A DNA stretch of 64,000 nt. Source: VXRN01 sp963664365. Its GTDB lineage: Bacteria > Chloroflexota > Dehalococcoidia > Lucifugimonadales > UBA1123. Shown piece after piece: positions 17,167 to 25,677 of the stretch. Each line of letters starts with the position of its first letter. Within the stretch, counting starts at the first letter, position 1. Made by a program: the position numbers and the translations under genes. The stretch is taken from contig OY761144.1 in NCBI GenBank assembly GCA_963664365.1, positions 2,046,001 through 2,110,000 on the forward strand, written 5' to 3'. The notes under the pieces are model-generated. The model made no database searches, was not told the DNA's origin, and worked only from the letters and a program-made list of their open reading frames with translations.

Positions 17167-19464
17167 TTACTCTTCGGCTTCTACCCTTAGGTCCGGCAGC
17201 CAGCTCAACCAAGATGGCAAATACCAGTTCCCCCTGCCAAGCACCTCCATGCTGGCCGGAACCAAGACCGAGCGCACCAGCGTCGCATCCAGGAGCACCG
17301 CTATCGCAAGGCCGAATCCCATTAGCTGATTGACGATGGTCTCTCCGGTAGCGAACGCGCCGAACACGACGACCATTATCAGGGCGGCGCCGGTGATGAT
17401 TCCGGCAGTCGAGCGGAGTCCGTACGCCACCGCTTCGGTGTTGTTTTCGGTCTCGTCGTAGCGTTCCCTTATGCGGCTGAGCAGGAATACGTGATAGTCC
17501 ATGGACAGCCCAAAGAGGATGGTGAAGAGGAATAGCGGCAGCCAAGCGTCTATGACCTCGGCGCGGTCGAAGCCGAACAGGTCGGCGCCGATTCCCTTCT
17601 GGAACACGAGCACCAACAGTCCGTAGGTGGCTCCGACGGATAGGAGGTTCATGATGATCGCCTTGATAGGAATGACTATCGAACGGAAGACCATCATCAG
17701 GATGATGAAACTGAGGCCAAGCACGAAGGCAAAGACGATGGGGGTGTAAATATCGACGATGCCGTAGAAGTCGGCGGACTCGGCGGTGAGGCCGCCGACG
17801 TGGACCTCGGCGGGAACGCCGTCGAACGCGGCGGGGATTAGCTCCTCGCGTAGAGTGGCCATGTCCTCGGTGGCGGCGCGGCTGAAGGACTCTCCCGGGA
17901 ACGGGAGGGTCATAAGGGCGAGGTCTCCGGAGTCGTTGACCTCCAGCGTGGGCGGAACGGGGAAGTCGGGGGAGTCCATGATGGACATTTGGAGCCGCTG
18001 GATCGCCTCCTGCACGCGAGGATCGTTTATGTCTCCGTCGATGACTATCTCGGCGGGACTGAGAACCCCGGCGGGGCTGACCTCTCCGACTGAGAACTCC
18101 TCTCCGAGCAGTATGAAGGCTTCTTTGGTCTTGGCGCTGTCGGGATAGGTGTTGACGTCGTTGAGTCCGGTCTGGATGCCGTCTATGCCTAAGGCTCCGA
18201 CGTTGAAGTAGAAGAGCGCCACCAAGACCATAGGAACGCCGACGAGTAGGATGCTGACGACAGGGAACCTCGTTACGGCGCGGGTAATAGATTCCCAGAA
18301 TCCATGCTCGGTCTCCTCGGGGGTTTTGAGCGCGAATCTCTGGAGGAACGGGATGGACAGCATGTCCACCCTGGGGCCGAGCAGCGCGAGCACGGCGGGC
18401 AGCAGCGTAAGGGTCGCCGCCAGCGACGCGAGCACGACGAGTATCGCGCCCAGAGCGAGCGACTGGTAGAAAGACGCGGGGACTATCAGCAGCCCTACAA
18501 GGGCGAGGACGACAGTCGCACCGCTGAAGAACACGGTGCGCCCGGCGGTATTGCCAGTCCTGGCGACCGCGTCCTTCGGATCCAGGCCGTGCTCCATCTC
18601 CTCCTTGAAACGGGACACGATCAGCAGTGAGTAGTCTATTCCCACCGCCAGGCCGATCATTACCACCATCAAAGTGACGAAGAAGACCAACTGGTTGAAT
18701 TGGCCGATGACTGCGACGGCGGCGAGCGCGACGACGATGGCGACGATCGCGAGGCCGAGGGGAAGCATAGTCGCGACGACGGCGCCGAAGAGCAGAAGCA
18801 GAACCAGCAGCGCGACCGGCACCCCGAAGCGTTCGCCTCTCTCGAGGTCGTGCAAGGCAAGCTCGTTGTTCTCGAATGCTACGCTGGCGTCTCCGCCGAT
18901 CAGCACGCGAAAGTCGTCAACCTCGTTCGCCTCTTCGACTATGTGAATAACGTCCTCGACGTTTTCAGTGGCCTCCTGCGCGGTTCCGGTTAGCGTGTAG
19001 TGTATGAGAACGGTCCGACGGTCGGCGGAAACCAGCAGCGGCAGCAGCCTCTGGAGATCTTCGGGCGCGATGAGTGGGCCTGCCGCGATAGCCTGATAGT
19101 AGTGGAACAGAGGGGAGTCGCTAATCCCGCCGGATATGGTCTCGGGGCCCAGCGCGGAGATGGCCGAATGGACCGCGTCCACCTTGGCTTGGAATGCGTC
19201 ATCATCCACCGTCAGGGACGGAGACTGGACGATGACGATCTCTGCCAGCTTTTCAGGCCCTCGCAGCCTGTCTTCGAGCAAGGCGGCGGCGCGCTCGGAT
19301 TCGTACCTGCCGGAGAGTCGGAAGTCCGTCGTGGTGGCATCCGCCAGCAGAGAGCCGGCCAACGCGAGCGCGACCACGAGAACCACCAGCCAGATGCCGA
19401 TGGTCAGCCAGGGTCTTCGCGCGCTGACACGGGCGAGGATTTCAGTCAAGGCTAAAGACTCCAT
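17167..19464 (-). CDS. MMPL-family RND transporter
   Basis: A 765-residue inner-membrane exporter with the RND duplicated layout: a membrane segment near residue 20, a large loop, five or six helices, then a second loop and five or six helices. The two family signature sites are present, GLAVGIDYSLLIVSRF and GLSMDYHVFLLSRI, whose aspartates relay protons in MmpL3-like proteins. The family exports lipids or other hydrophobic compounds; here the substrate is unknown. A possible -10 (TATACT) about 19 bases upstream of the ATG would give a very short leader with no clear ribosome-binding site. The following MpaB-like oxygenase suggests a lipid or isoprenoid substrate (inference). Confidence 0.9.
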   Translation of the reverse strand: MESLALTEILARVSARRPWLTIGIWLVVLVVALALAGSLLADATTTDFRLSGRYESERAAALLEDRLRGPEKLAEIVIVQSPSLTVDDDAFQAKVDAVHSAISALGPETISGGISDSPLFHYYQAIAAGPLIAPEDLQRLLPLLVSADRRTVLIHYTLTGTAQEATENVEDVIHIVEEANEVDDFRVLIGGDASVAFENNELALHDLERGERFGVPVALLVLLLLFGAVVATMLPLGLAIVAIVVALAAVAVIGQFNQLVFFVTLMVVMIGLAVGIDYSLLIVSRFKEEMEHGLDPKDAVARTGNTAGRTVFFSGATVVLALVGLLIVPASFYQSLALGAILVVLASLAATLTLLPAVLALLGPRVDMLSIPFLQRFALKTPEETEHGFWESITRAVTRFPVVSILLVGVPMVLVALFYFNVGALGIDGIQTGLNDVNTYPDSAKTKEAFILLGEEFSVGEVSPAGVLSPAEIVIDGDINDPRVQEAIQRLQMSIMDSPDFPVPPTLEVNDSGDLALMTLPFPGESFSRAATEDMATLREELIPAAFDGVPAEVHVGGLTAESADFYGIVDIYTPIVFAFVLGLSFIILMMVFRSIVIPIKAIIMNLLSVGATYGLLVLVFQKGIGADLFGFDRAEVIDAWLPLFLFTILFGLSMDYHVFLLSRIRERYDETENNTEAVAYGLRSTAGIITGAALIMVVVFGAFATGETIVNQLMGFGLAIAVLLDATLVRSVLVPASMEVLGRGNWYLPSWLSWLPDLRVEAEE

Positions 19465-19565
19465 GAAGTCGGATAGGTACAGAGTATAGCATACGCCACG
19501 GGGCGCTTGTGCATGGACATTTCCACCAAACCGAAAACAGACTCCGGTTTTCGCCGATTGTGATG

Positions 19566-19593
19566 TTGTACAAGCGCCGTTAGATGGTACAAT
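19566..19593 (+). promoter_or_regulatory. Candidate promoter of plsY
   Basis: TTGTAC (19566-19571), a 16-base spacer and TACAAT (19588-19593) lie 44 bases before the ATG at 19638. Confidence 0.5.
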
Positions 19594-19637
19594 CTAACTG
19601 ACACCGACAAGACATTAGACTGCTTGGACGAAGACCG

Positions 19638-20309
19638 ATGCCTGATATAGCGATTCCGAATGCTTGGGGCCTTCTGTCGGCCGTGGCGGTCGGCTACCTG
19701 CTGGGCGCGATGCCTCTCGCTGACCGTCTGAGCAGGCGCAGCGGCGTCGATATCTTCAAGACCGGCACGGGCCTGGCGGGCGCGACCAACGTCATGCGCG
19801 CGGTAGGGAAGGTTCCGGCGGTCGTCGTCTTCCTGGGCGACATGTCGAAGGGGATCATCACGATCTTCGTCGCGCAGCAGTTCTTGGGCGTGGAAGGGGT
19901 CTGGCTGGTGGTCCCTGCCGCGGCGGCGGTGGTCGGCCAGTGGAACTCAGTGTTCACAGGGTTCAAGGGCGGGGACGGATTTGTGGTGCTTGGCGGGGTA
20001 ACGCTCGCGGCATTCCCAGAATACGGAATCATCGGCGTCGCTTTCGCGTCTCTGGTCGCCCTCGGCGGACAGAAGATGCGGTACACCTCCCTGCTGAACA
20101 TACCGGCGGGGTACATGGTCGTCATAGCGATAGCGATGCGGTATTTCAGGGATGACCTGGAGACGGCGTTGGCTATGGGGGCGCTGGGGATGATCACGTT
20201 CGGGCACGCGGTCTTGGGTCACGCGCGGCGGAATAACAGGTCAAGTGACGAAGCGGAGGATGACCTGCTCTGTCAGCCGGAACCCGACATGGAGCGGGAG
20301 CAAGGTTGA
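19638..20309 (+). CDS. plsY: Glycerol-3-phosphate acyltransferase, PlsY family
   Basis: A 223-residue membrane acyltransferase that would transfer an acyl group from acyl-phosphate to glycerol-3-phosphate in phospholipid synthesis. Family blocks in order are GYLLGAMPLADRLSRRSGVDI, GLAGATNVMRAVGK, GDMSKG and GQWNSVFTGFKGGDGF. Typical PlsY proteins have GSGN.GATN, D..KG and GHN.P.F..FKGGKG, so the acyl-phosphate loop here is divergent (GDG for GKG, QWN for HN.). The charged C-terminus from about residue 195 is extra. Function is likely but the divergence leaves some doubt. Confidence 0.8.
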   Translation: MPDIAIPNAWGLLSAVAVGYLLGAMPLADRLSRRSGVDIFKTGTGLAGATNVMRAVGKVPAVVVFLGDMSKGIITIFVAQQFLGVEGVWLVVPAAAAVVGQWNSVFTGFKGGDGFVVLGGVTLAAFPEYGIIGVAFASLVALGGQKMRYTSLLNIPAGYMVVIAIAMRYFRDDLETALAMGALGMITFGHAVLGHARRNNRSSDEAEDDLLCQPEPDMEREQG

Positions 20310-20313
20310 GGAG

Positions 20314-21267
20314 TTAGTTCTCTGCCGTCTCGTCCACGACCTGGCTGAGTCGGAACAGCATCTGGGCGGCGCGCTGCCCGTCCATGATGTACACCGTCCG
20401 TGTCGTGGGCTGGCGGACGTAGAAATGGCCGTCGTCTCGCAGCAGGAACCTCAGCCGCGTCGTGGGCGTCGATGCTTCCTCATGCGTTATGATTCGGAGA
20501 TCGACGTCCGGCAGGGTGAAATTCAGTTCCTCTGCCTCTTCGTCGCTCGCAAACCCGGACGCGATTACTACCTGAAGCGACGCCATGATGCTCTGGAGCG
20601 CCATGGGGTTGACCGGTTTTTCGTTTCCTTCCATATCCAAAACGACCCACTCGCCGTCATCGTTGGTCCTGATAGCGAACTGCTCGTCCGGGTACGTGAA
20701 TTGCAGTTCTCGTATCTCGCTGGGCGGGACCGAGGCGACCACGGGGTTCTTCCACTGGTTGGGGTCCGGATTGAAGATGTTTCCGCCTGGGCACGGTATT
20801 CCGTAGGTCTCGTCGTGTCCGGCGCGCCTCACATAGCACAGGCGGACATCGGGCTTCCAAGTTCCAACGATGAACTTCTCCTGAAGCGAGCGCCGGTCTT
20901 GGAAGAAAGAGACCTCTATGGCGTCTCCCTGGACGACTCCCATCCTGGGGTGGTTATCGGGATTCGTGGAGACGAGCTGGGCGTCATTCAGATCGGTGAC
21001 CGCCTGCCAGAAGGCTTGCAACAGCGGCTCGAACACGAGTTGATCGTCGACGAACCACTTCTGCTCTTCCGGTTCACCGAGACGCTGGATCTCAGTCTGG
21101 AGTCCGTTTCCCTCCACGAGGATACGGTCGCTGGAGAACTGCGAGACCTCGACGATGCCTTCGAGGACTATCTCATCCGAGTCGCCCGCGATCACACGAA
21201 ACAGCAGGCCGGCAATGCCGACCGCGATCAAGGCCATCAGGACGTAGCCGACCTGTCGGCTCTTCAT
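20314..21267 (-). CDS. DUF4340 protein, last gene of a Gld-type ABC exporter operon
   Basis: A 317-residue protein with one N-terminal membrane anchor (about residues 7-27) and a long extracytoplasmic domain of beta-rich repeats, as in the DUF4340 family. DUF4340 genes commonly follow GldF/GldG-like ABC transporter genes, and here the start codon overlaps the stop of the GldFG fusion by four bases (ATGA), indicating translational coupling. Function unknown; presumably an accessory of the exporter. Confidence 0.82.
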   Translation of the reverse strand: MKSRQVGYVLMALIAVGIAGLLFRVIAGDSDEIVLEGIVEVSQFSSDRILVEGNGLQTEIQRLGEPEEQKWFVDDQLVFEPLLQAFWQAVTDLNDAQLVSTNPDNHPRMGVVQGDAIEVSFFQDRRSLQEKFIVGTWKPDVRLCYVRRAGHDETYGIPCPGGNIFNPDPNQWKNPVVASVPPSEIRELQFTYPDEQFAIRTNDDGEWVVLDMEGNEKPVNPMALQSIMASLQVVIASGFASDEEAEELNFTLPDVDLRIITHEEASTPTTRLRFLLRDDGHFYVRQPTTRTVYIMDGQRAAQMLFRLSQVVDETAEN

Positions 21268-23579
21268 TCGGAGTCCTCCTGGCTCGGTTCATCGTCGCGG
21301 CGACCGCGTCGAGTTCTGGATGGTCGCTGTCCATAGAGGGTAAACCCGAACCTGCGCCGGCGCACCGATCTCACGAGGCCGATCGCCACAACCAGCAGCG
21401 GAACGCCCGCTATGTTCACCCAACGGGAAACATTCTCGTGCGTCGGGGATGAGAACAGAAGGTCCCGCGAGGACACGACCTTAGAGCGGACGGCGGCGAG
21501 CTTGTCTTCCTGCGCGAGCCAGTCAACGAGATTCAGCGCGAGGGCGGCGTTGGTCTCGGTCCTTGAGAGAATGATGTCGGACAGCCACTCGGAGTCTCCC
21601 ACGACTACGAGCCTGAACGCCCCGTCACCCTCGGCATTCCCCTTCTCGGACACGGCCACGGCGACCAGGCTTGGGAAAAGGTTGTCTCTGGTCACTTCGT
21701 TGAACACGGGTGAATTCGGCTGGACGTTGGCGTAGTTCAGGTCGAGCGCGGCGAACTCGGTGGTCTCCAGTATGGGCACCACGTCTATGCTGTCGCGGCT
21801 CGCCTCAAGTATGCCGATGGAGCTTGCCCACGGCAACACGGCGGATTCGACGTTTCCGGCCACTTTCTTATCTATCACGGGCGCCCGTATCCAGAATGGA
21901 TATGGCAGGTAAACGCTACCCATCTGCGTGCCGAACTGGAGCGTTTCGTTGGATTGAAGATCGAATACGAGGTCGTTTTCGACGGAGACGCCGTACTCGG
22001 CGGCAAAGTAGCCGAAGCTGTTGCGGTTCGGCACGGCGACGAACCGCTGCTGGTCGATGATGACCGAGTCGATCAGCAGCATGGCCTTGCCGCCGTTGTT
22101 GAGATACTCTCGCAGGGCCGCCACGGTCTCATCCGGCACCGACCTCGCAGGGCCGCCGATAATCAGCACGTCCACCGCGGAGAAGTCCACAACCGGCTGT
22201 TCGGAGCCGTCCAACTCTATGACATTGTATGAGTCTGACAGCAGCCTGCCGATGCCCTGGTAGGCGTCGGATGGGCCGCTCTCGCCGTGCCCGACGAGGA
22301 AGGCGACGGTCTTCTTCTGGTCGTCCAGCATCTTGTTGGCCAGGGACGCTAGCCGATACTCGAACCCGTCGAAGGAGTTGATGAACGGCACGATTTCGCG
22401 CTGGTCTATGTAGGTCATGGCGAGACCGAGGTAGCCGGTCTTGATCTGGAGCTCTCCCTGGCTCTGGACGTTGAACTGGACCGGGGGGACGCCCGCGATC
22501 TGCGCCTTGCGCGCCTCGTCTTCGTCGTCTTCGGGGAACCTCCTGACCAGTTTGACTCGCCCGCCGGAACTGGCGGCGAAATCTTCCAAGAAGTCGCCCA
22601 CGTCCCGCGCGGTCAGGGCGACCTGTACGGGCGGCTCTCTCGACTCGAACAGTTCGACCGTCAGGATGTCGTCCAGACCGGAGAGTATGTCGGCAGTGGC
22701 GGGGCTCATCGTGAACAGCTTGTCTTCCGTGAGGTCTATCCTGCCTCCGATGGAGTTGCCCGACCATCCGATAAGCACGCTGAATATGATCAGCCCAACC
22801 GTCCCAAGCCGGAGGTTTCGGTACTGCTGGGACTGATGGCTCAGCGTGCGTCCCCTGATGACGAGGAACGTGGCGCTGAGGAAGGTAGAAACCAAGGCGA
22901 CGAAGTAGAGGACGTCGCGGAGGTAGATTACGCCGCGCGCTATGCTCGCAAAGTGCGTGACCGGGCTGAGAGCCTGCAACAGCGACGCCAGACGCTGGGG
23001 CAGCGTGACCGCGACGATATCCAGTCCCATGATCATCAGGACCATCGTTACCGAAAGCCCGACGATGAACGCGACGATCTGGTTTCGGGTGAAGCTGGAG
23101 GTGAAGAGGCCGATCGCCACGAAGGCGGCGGCCAAGAACAGGCTGCCGACGTACTGTCCGATGGCCGCGCCGATGTCCAGATTTCCGGCGGTCTGAACCG
23201 CAATGGGAATCCCTATCGTGGCGACGATGGCGAATGTTACGAAGATGAACCCGGAGAGGAACTTTGAGATCAGAACGGTCCAACTGCGAATTGGATGGGT
23301 TAGCAACGACTCCAACGTGCCGTCGCGGTTCTCCTCGGCTAGAAGCCTCATAGTGGCCGCGGGCACGAATAGGGCCAGCAGCCAGGGGAGGGACGGGTTC
23401 TGGATCTCGAAGTCAACGGTAAACAGGGGCCTGAGCGATGCCTCAGCGGTCAGCAGCGCTTGGCTGAAGAATACGTAGGACAGTACGGCGACGAAGGGCA
23501 CTATGAGAATGTAGGCCGCGGGCTGGTCGAAATAGCCCTTGATGTCCTTCTTTATGAGCGCTAGCAGCGGCGAACGCAT
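21264..23579 (-). CDS. GldF-GldG-type fused ABC-2 permease and GldG-like domain
   Basis: A 771-residue fusion. Residues 1-240 are an ABC-2 permease with about six helices and the family segment MRLLAEENRDGTLESLLTHP. After another helix near residue 255, the remainder is a GldG/IftA-like ABC-auxiliary domain (KLFTMSPAT, VAFLVGHGESGPSD, NNGGKAMLLIDSV) ending in a C-terminal helix and a basic tail. In Bacteroidetes GldA/F/G support gliding and secretion; elsewhere the substrate is unknown. The ATPase gene lies 19 bases upstream and DUF4340 is coupled downstream. Confidence 0.88.
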   Translation of the reverse strand: MRSPLLALIKKDIKGYFDQPAAYILIVPFVAVLSYVFFSQALLTAEASLRPLFTVDFEIQNPSLPWLLALFVPAATMRLLAEENRDGTLESLLTHPIRSWTVLISKFLSGFIFVTFAIVATIGIPIAVQTAGNLDIGAAIGQYVGSLFLAAAFVAIGLFTSSFTRNQIVAFIVGLSVTMVLMIMGLDIVAVTLPQRLASLLQALSPVTHFASIARGVIYLRDVLYFVALVSTFLSATFLVIRGRTLSHQSQQYRNLRLGTVGLIIFSVLIGWSGNSIGGRIDLTEDKLFTMSPATADILSGLDDILTVELFESREPPVQVALTARDVGDFLEDFAASSGGRVKLVRRFPEDDEDEARKAQIAGVPPVQFNVQSQGELQIKTGYLGLAMTYIDQREIVPFINSFDGFEYRLASLANKMLDDQKKTVAFLVGHGESGPSDAYQGIGRLLSDSYNVIELDGSEQPVVDFSAVDVLIIGGPARSVPDETVAALREYLNNGGKAMLLIDSVIIDQQRFVAVPNRNSFGYFAAEYGVSVENDLVFDLQSNETLQFGTQMGSVYLPYPFWIRAPVIDKKVAGNVESAVLPWASSIGILEASRDSIDVVPILETTEFAALDLNYANVQPNSPVFNEVTRDNLFPSLVAVAVSEKGNAEGDGAFRLVVVGDSEWLSDIILSRTETNAALALNLVDWLAQEDKLAAVRSKVVSSRDLLFSSPTHENVSRWVNIAGVPLLVVAIGLVRSVRRRRFGFTLYGQRPSRTRRGRRDDEPSQEDSE

Positions 23580-23598
23580 CGGGTAATCACTCGTCCAT

Positions 23599-24609
23599 TC
23601 ACTCGTCGCGGGCGGACTCTGCCGCCGCCGTCAGGTTGTGGAAGACGTCTTCGAGCCGCGGCCGCTCTTCGTGAAGCTCCCACAGCGTCCAGTTCTTGGA
23701 CTTGGCCAGTCTGAATATGTCAGCCCTGGGGTCGGCGTCCGCTGAGACGGACAGCAGGTAGCTCTTCCGCCCGTTCTCGACTCCCTGGCTTTCGACTCCG
23801 GTGATTCCGTCGATCCCGGCGAGTCCGGCTTCTATGCCATTTCCTTCGACCTCAAGCTGAACGCTCCTCAATTCGAGCGCTTGCTGCAAGAGGTTATGTA
23901 CGGGGCTGTTGGCGACCAGCTTGCCCCGGCTGATTACTAGCACCCTTTCGCAGGTGTTCTCGACCTCCTGCATTACGTGAGTGCTGAGCAGCACCGTCCG
24001 CTCGCCGCCGAGGTGACGGATGAGGTCTCGGATGGTGATGCGCTGGTTGGGGTCGAGTCCCTCGGTCGGCTCGTCGAGCACCAGCACGGAGGGCCTGTGA
24101 AGAATCGCCTGGGCCAGCCCAACGCGCTGATGGTACCCCTTAGATAGCTCGTGGATGGGGCGGTAGAACACGTCCTGGATGCCGGTCTCATCGACGGTCA
24201 GGTCCATGTTGGATCGGCGTTCGGCGCCGGACAGCCCGCGCAACTCGGCCACGAAAGCGAGGTACTCGGACACCAGCATGTCTTCATACAGAGGGTTGTT
24301 CTCCGGGAGATACCCAATGGCGGCGCGGGTCTGGATGTCGTTTTCCTGGGTATCCATGCCGTTGACGGCCATGCTGCCGATGTCCGGGGTATAGTAGGAC
24401 GTGAGCATCCGCATGGTCGTGGTCTTGCCTGAGCCGTTCGGTCCGAGGAAGCCGACGATCTCACCCTTGCGGACGTCGAACGACAGGTTATCCACGGCCA
24501 CGTGTGCGCCGAACCGCTTGGTGACGCCCTTGACCTGTATAGCGGCGTCGGAGTCCGACGCCGACGGCTCAGTGGAGTCCGGGTTGGTGTTTTCCGTCTC
24601 GTTAGACAT
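23599..24609 (-). CDS. ABC transporter ATP-binding protein, GldA-like
   Basis: A 336-residue ATPase with Walker A GPNGSGKTTT, Q-loop, signature LSKGYHQRVGLAQA, Walker B VLVLDEP and the switch histidine in LLSTHVMQEV. An N-terminal extension of about 22 residues precedes the ATPase, and a C-terminal domain from about residue 235 is typical of GldA/CcmA-type ABC-2 ATPases. It powers the permease encoded 19 bases downstream. The three genes (ATPase, permease-GldG, DUF4340) form one operon. Confidence 0.93.
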   Translation of the reverse strand: MSNETENTNPDSTEPSASDSDAAIQVKGVTKRFGAHVAVDNLSFDVRKGEIVGFLGPNGSGKTTTMRMLTSYYTPDIGSMAVNGMDTQENDIQTRAAIGYLPENNPLYEDMLVSEYLAFVAELRGLSGAERRSNMDLTVDETGIQDVFYRPIHELSKGYHQRVGLAQAILHRPSVLVLDEPTEGLDPNQRITIRDLIRHLGGERTVLLSTHVMQEVENTCERVLVISRGKLVANSPVHNLLQQALELRSVQLEVEGNGIEAGLAGIDGITGVESQGVENGRKSYLLSVSADADPRADIFRLAKSKNWTLWELHEERPRLEDVFHNLTAAAESARDE

Positions 24610-24714
24610 TCATACCTCAGTAGTCTATACGCGGCAACTCGCTAAAACGGTTTTGGCGCGCTGGAGTTGGATGCTGAAAATGCCCATGTTCGTAACCTGA
24701 TGCCTCCGATGTAC

Positions 24715-25284
24715 TTAGATGCTGAAAATGTCCTTCACGTTGCAGGTGAAGCCGGGCAGCGTGTCGCCGCCGTCAAGAGTGTCACCCTCGGCGAGAGTCG
24801 TCAAGGGGTCGCCGAGGCGATATACGTCCACTGTTCTCATACTCTTGTCAGGGTGCGCTACCCACACGAGCTTGACGCCGAAACTGGTCTACCTCAGCGC
24901 CTTCTCGTGAAGCATTCGCAGGTCGTCATCCTTGTTCGATGATACATCCACCACCAGGTCCGGAGCGACCTCGGGGTATCCGAAAGGGTCCGTGTCCGCA
25001 GGCATCCTTCCCGCCGCGATGTACACCAGCTTGGCTCCTAGAACCGTGTCCGGGTCACGCTCCAGTTGAACGCCAGGACGCCCCATGAGCAGGGTTCCCA
25101 ACTTGGGTGGCTTGACGAACTGGTACAATTCCATTCCTAAGTTCACGACGGTTGTGCCGCGAATCACACTGCCAGCTCTGTTGATTCTGTGAAGAACCCC
25201 GCGTATCAGATCGCCCTCGATGCCCTCACTATCCAGGCGCAGCAGGTCATCGGCGGTCAGCAACTTGGTTTTGGCGGTTGTCAT
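24715..25284 (-). pseudogene. Uma2-family nuclease gene broken by an in-frame TAG
   Basis: The first 131 codons encode a Uma2-like (DUF820) protein with an N-terminal LLTADDLLRL and the PDLVVDVSS strand of the nuclease fold. A TAG at 24889-24891 then stops translation. Continuing in the same frame gives GVKLVWVAHPD, a VDVYRLGD strand and the family's terminal EGDTLDGGDTLPGF block before a TAA at 24715. The stop falls where related proteins usually have a tyrosine before the GV.LVW strand, so one base change (TAC or TAT to TAG) explains it. The aspartate expected before the LVYIAAGRMP strand also appears to be missing. Confidence 0.8.
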
Positions 25285-25296
25285 GGTCGTTCACCT

Positions 25297-25650
25297 TTAG
25301 ACCAATGCGGTGACGGGCACGAGCCGCGTGTTCACCGGGTCTATCCCGAGTCCGAATATCTCAAGCGTCACCGCGCCGAGCAATGGAGTGACTTCATCGT
25401 CTCCGAAGATCACGGGCGAGACCTCCTGCCCGCCGTCCAGCCTGAGCCATGTACGGCCAAAGTCGCGCCGTATGCGGGTACCGTCCGCCATCTGGAAAGA
25501 CATCGTGCGATGCGGCTGAACGCCCAAGTCTCCGAGGAGGGAGCGCGGGATGAACGTGTAAGTCGCGCCGGAGTCCACCAGCGCCTCGACCTGCTCGAAA
25601 CGCTGGCCTCCGGGGTCGCCGATTTCAAGTTGTACTCGGAATGTTTCCAT
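25297..25650 (-). CDS. Retropepsin-like aspartic protease (clan AA)
   Basis: A 117-residue single-domain protein with the active-site triad ALVDSGATYTFIP at about residues 22-34, an MADGTR flap segment and the C-terminal LLGAVTLEIFGL strand with a following conserved-looking region. It is a different subfamily from the gene at 15440. It lies 12 bases upstream of the broken Uma2 gene on the same strand. A single-copy domain implies a homodimer. Substrate unknown. Confidence 0.82.
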   Translation of the reverse strand: METFRVQLEIGDPGGQRFEQVEALVDSGATYTFIPRSLLGDLGVQPHRTMSFQMADGTRIRRDFGRTWLRLDGGQEVSPVIFGDDEVTPLLGAVTLEIFGLGIDPVNTRLVPVTALV

Positions 25651-25677
25651 GATTGGTTTCCTGTTCGCCTCTAACCC

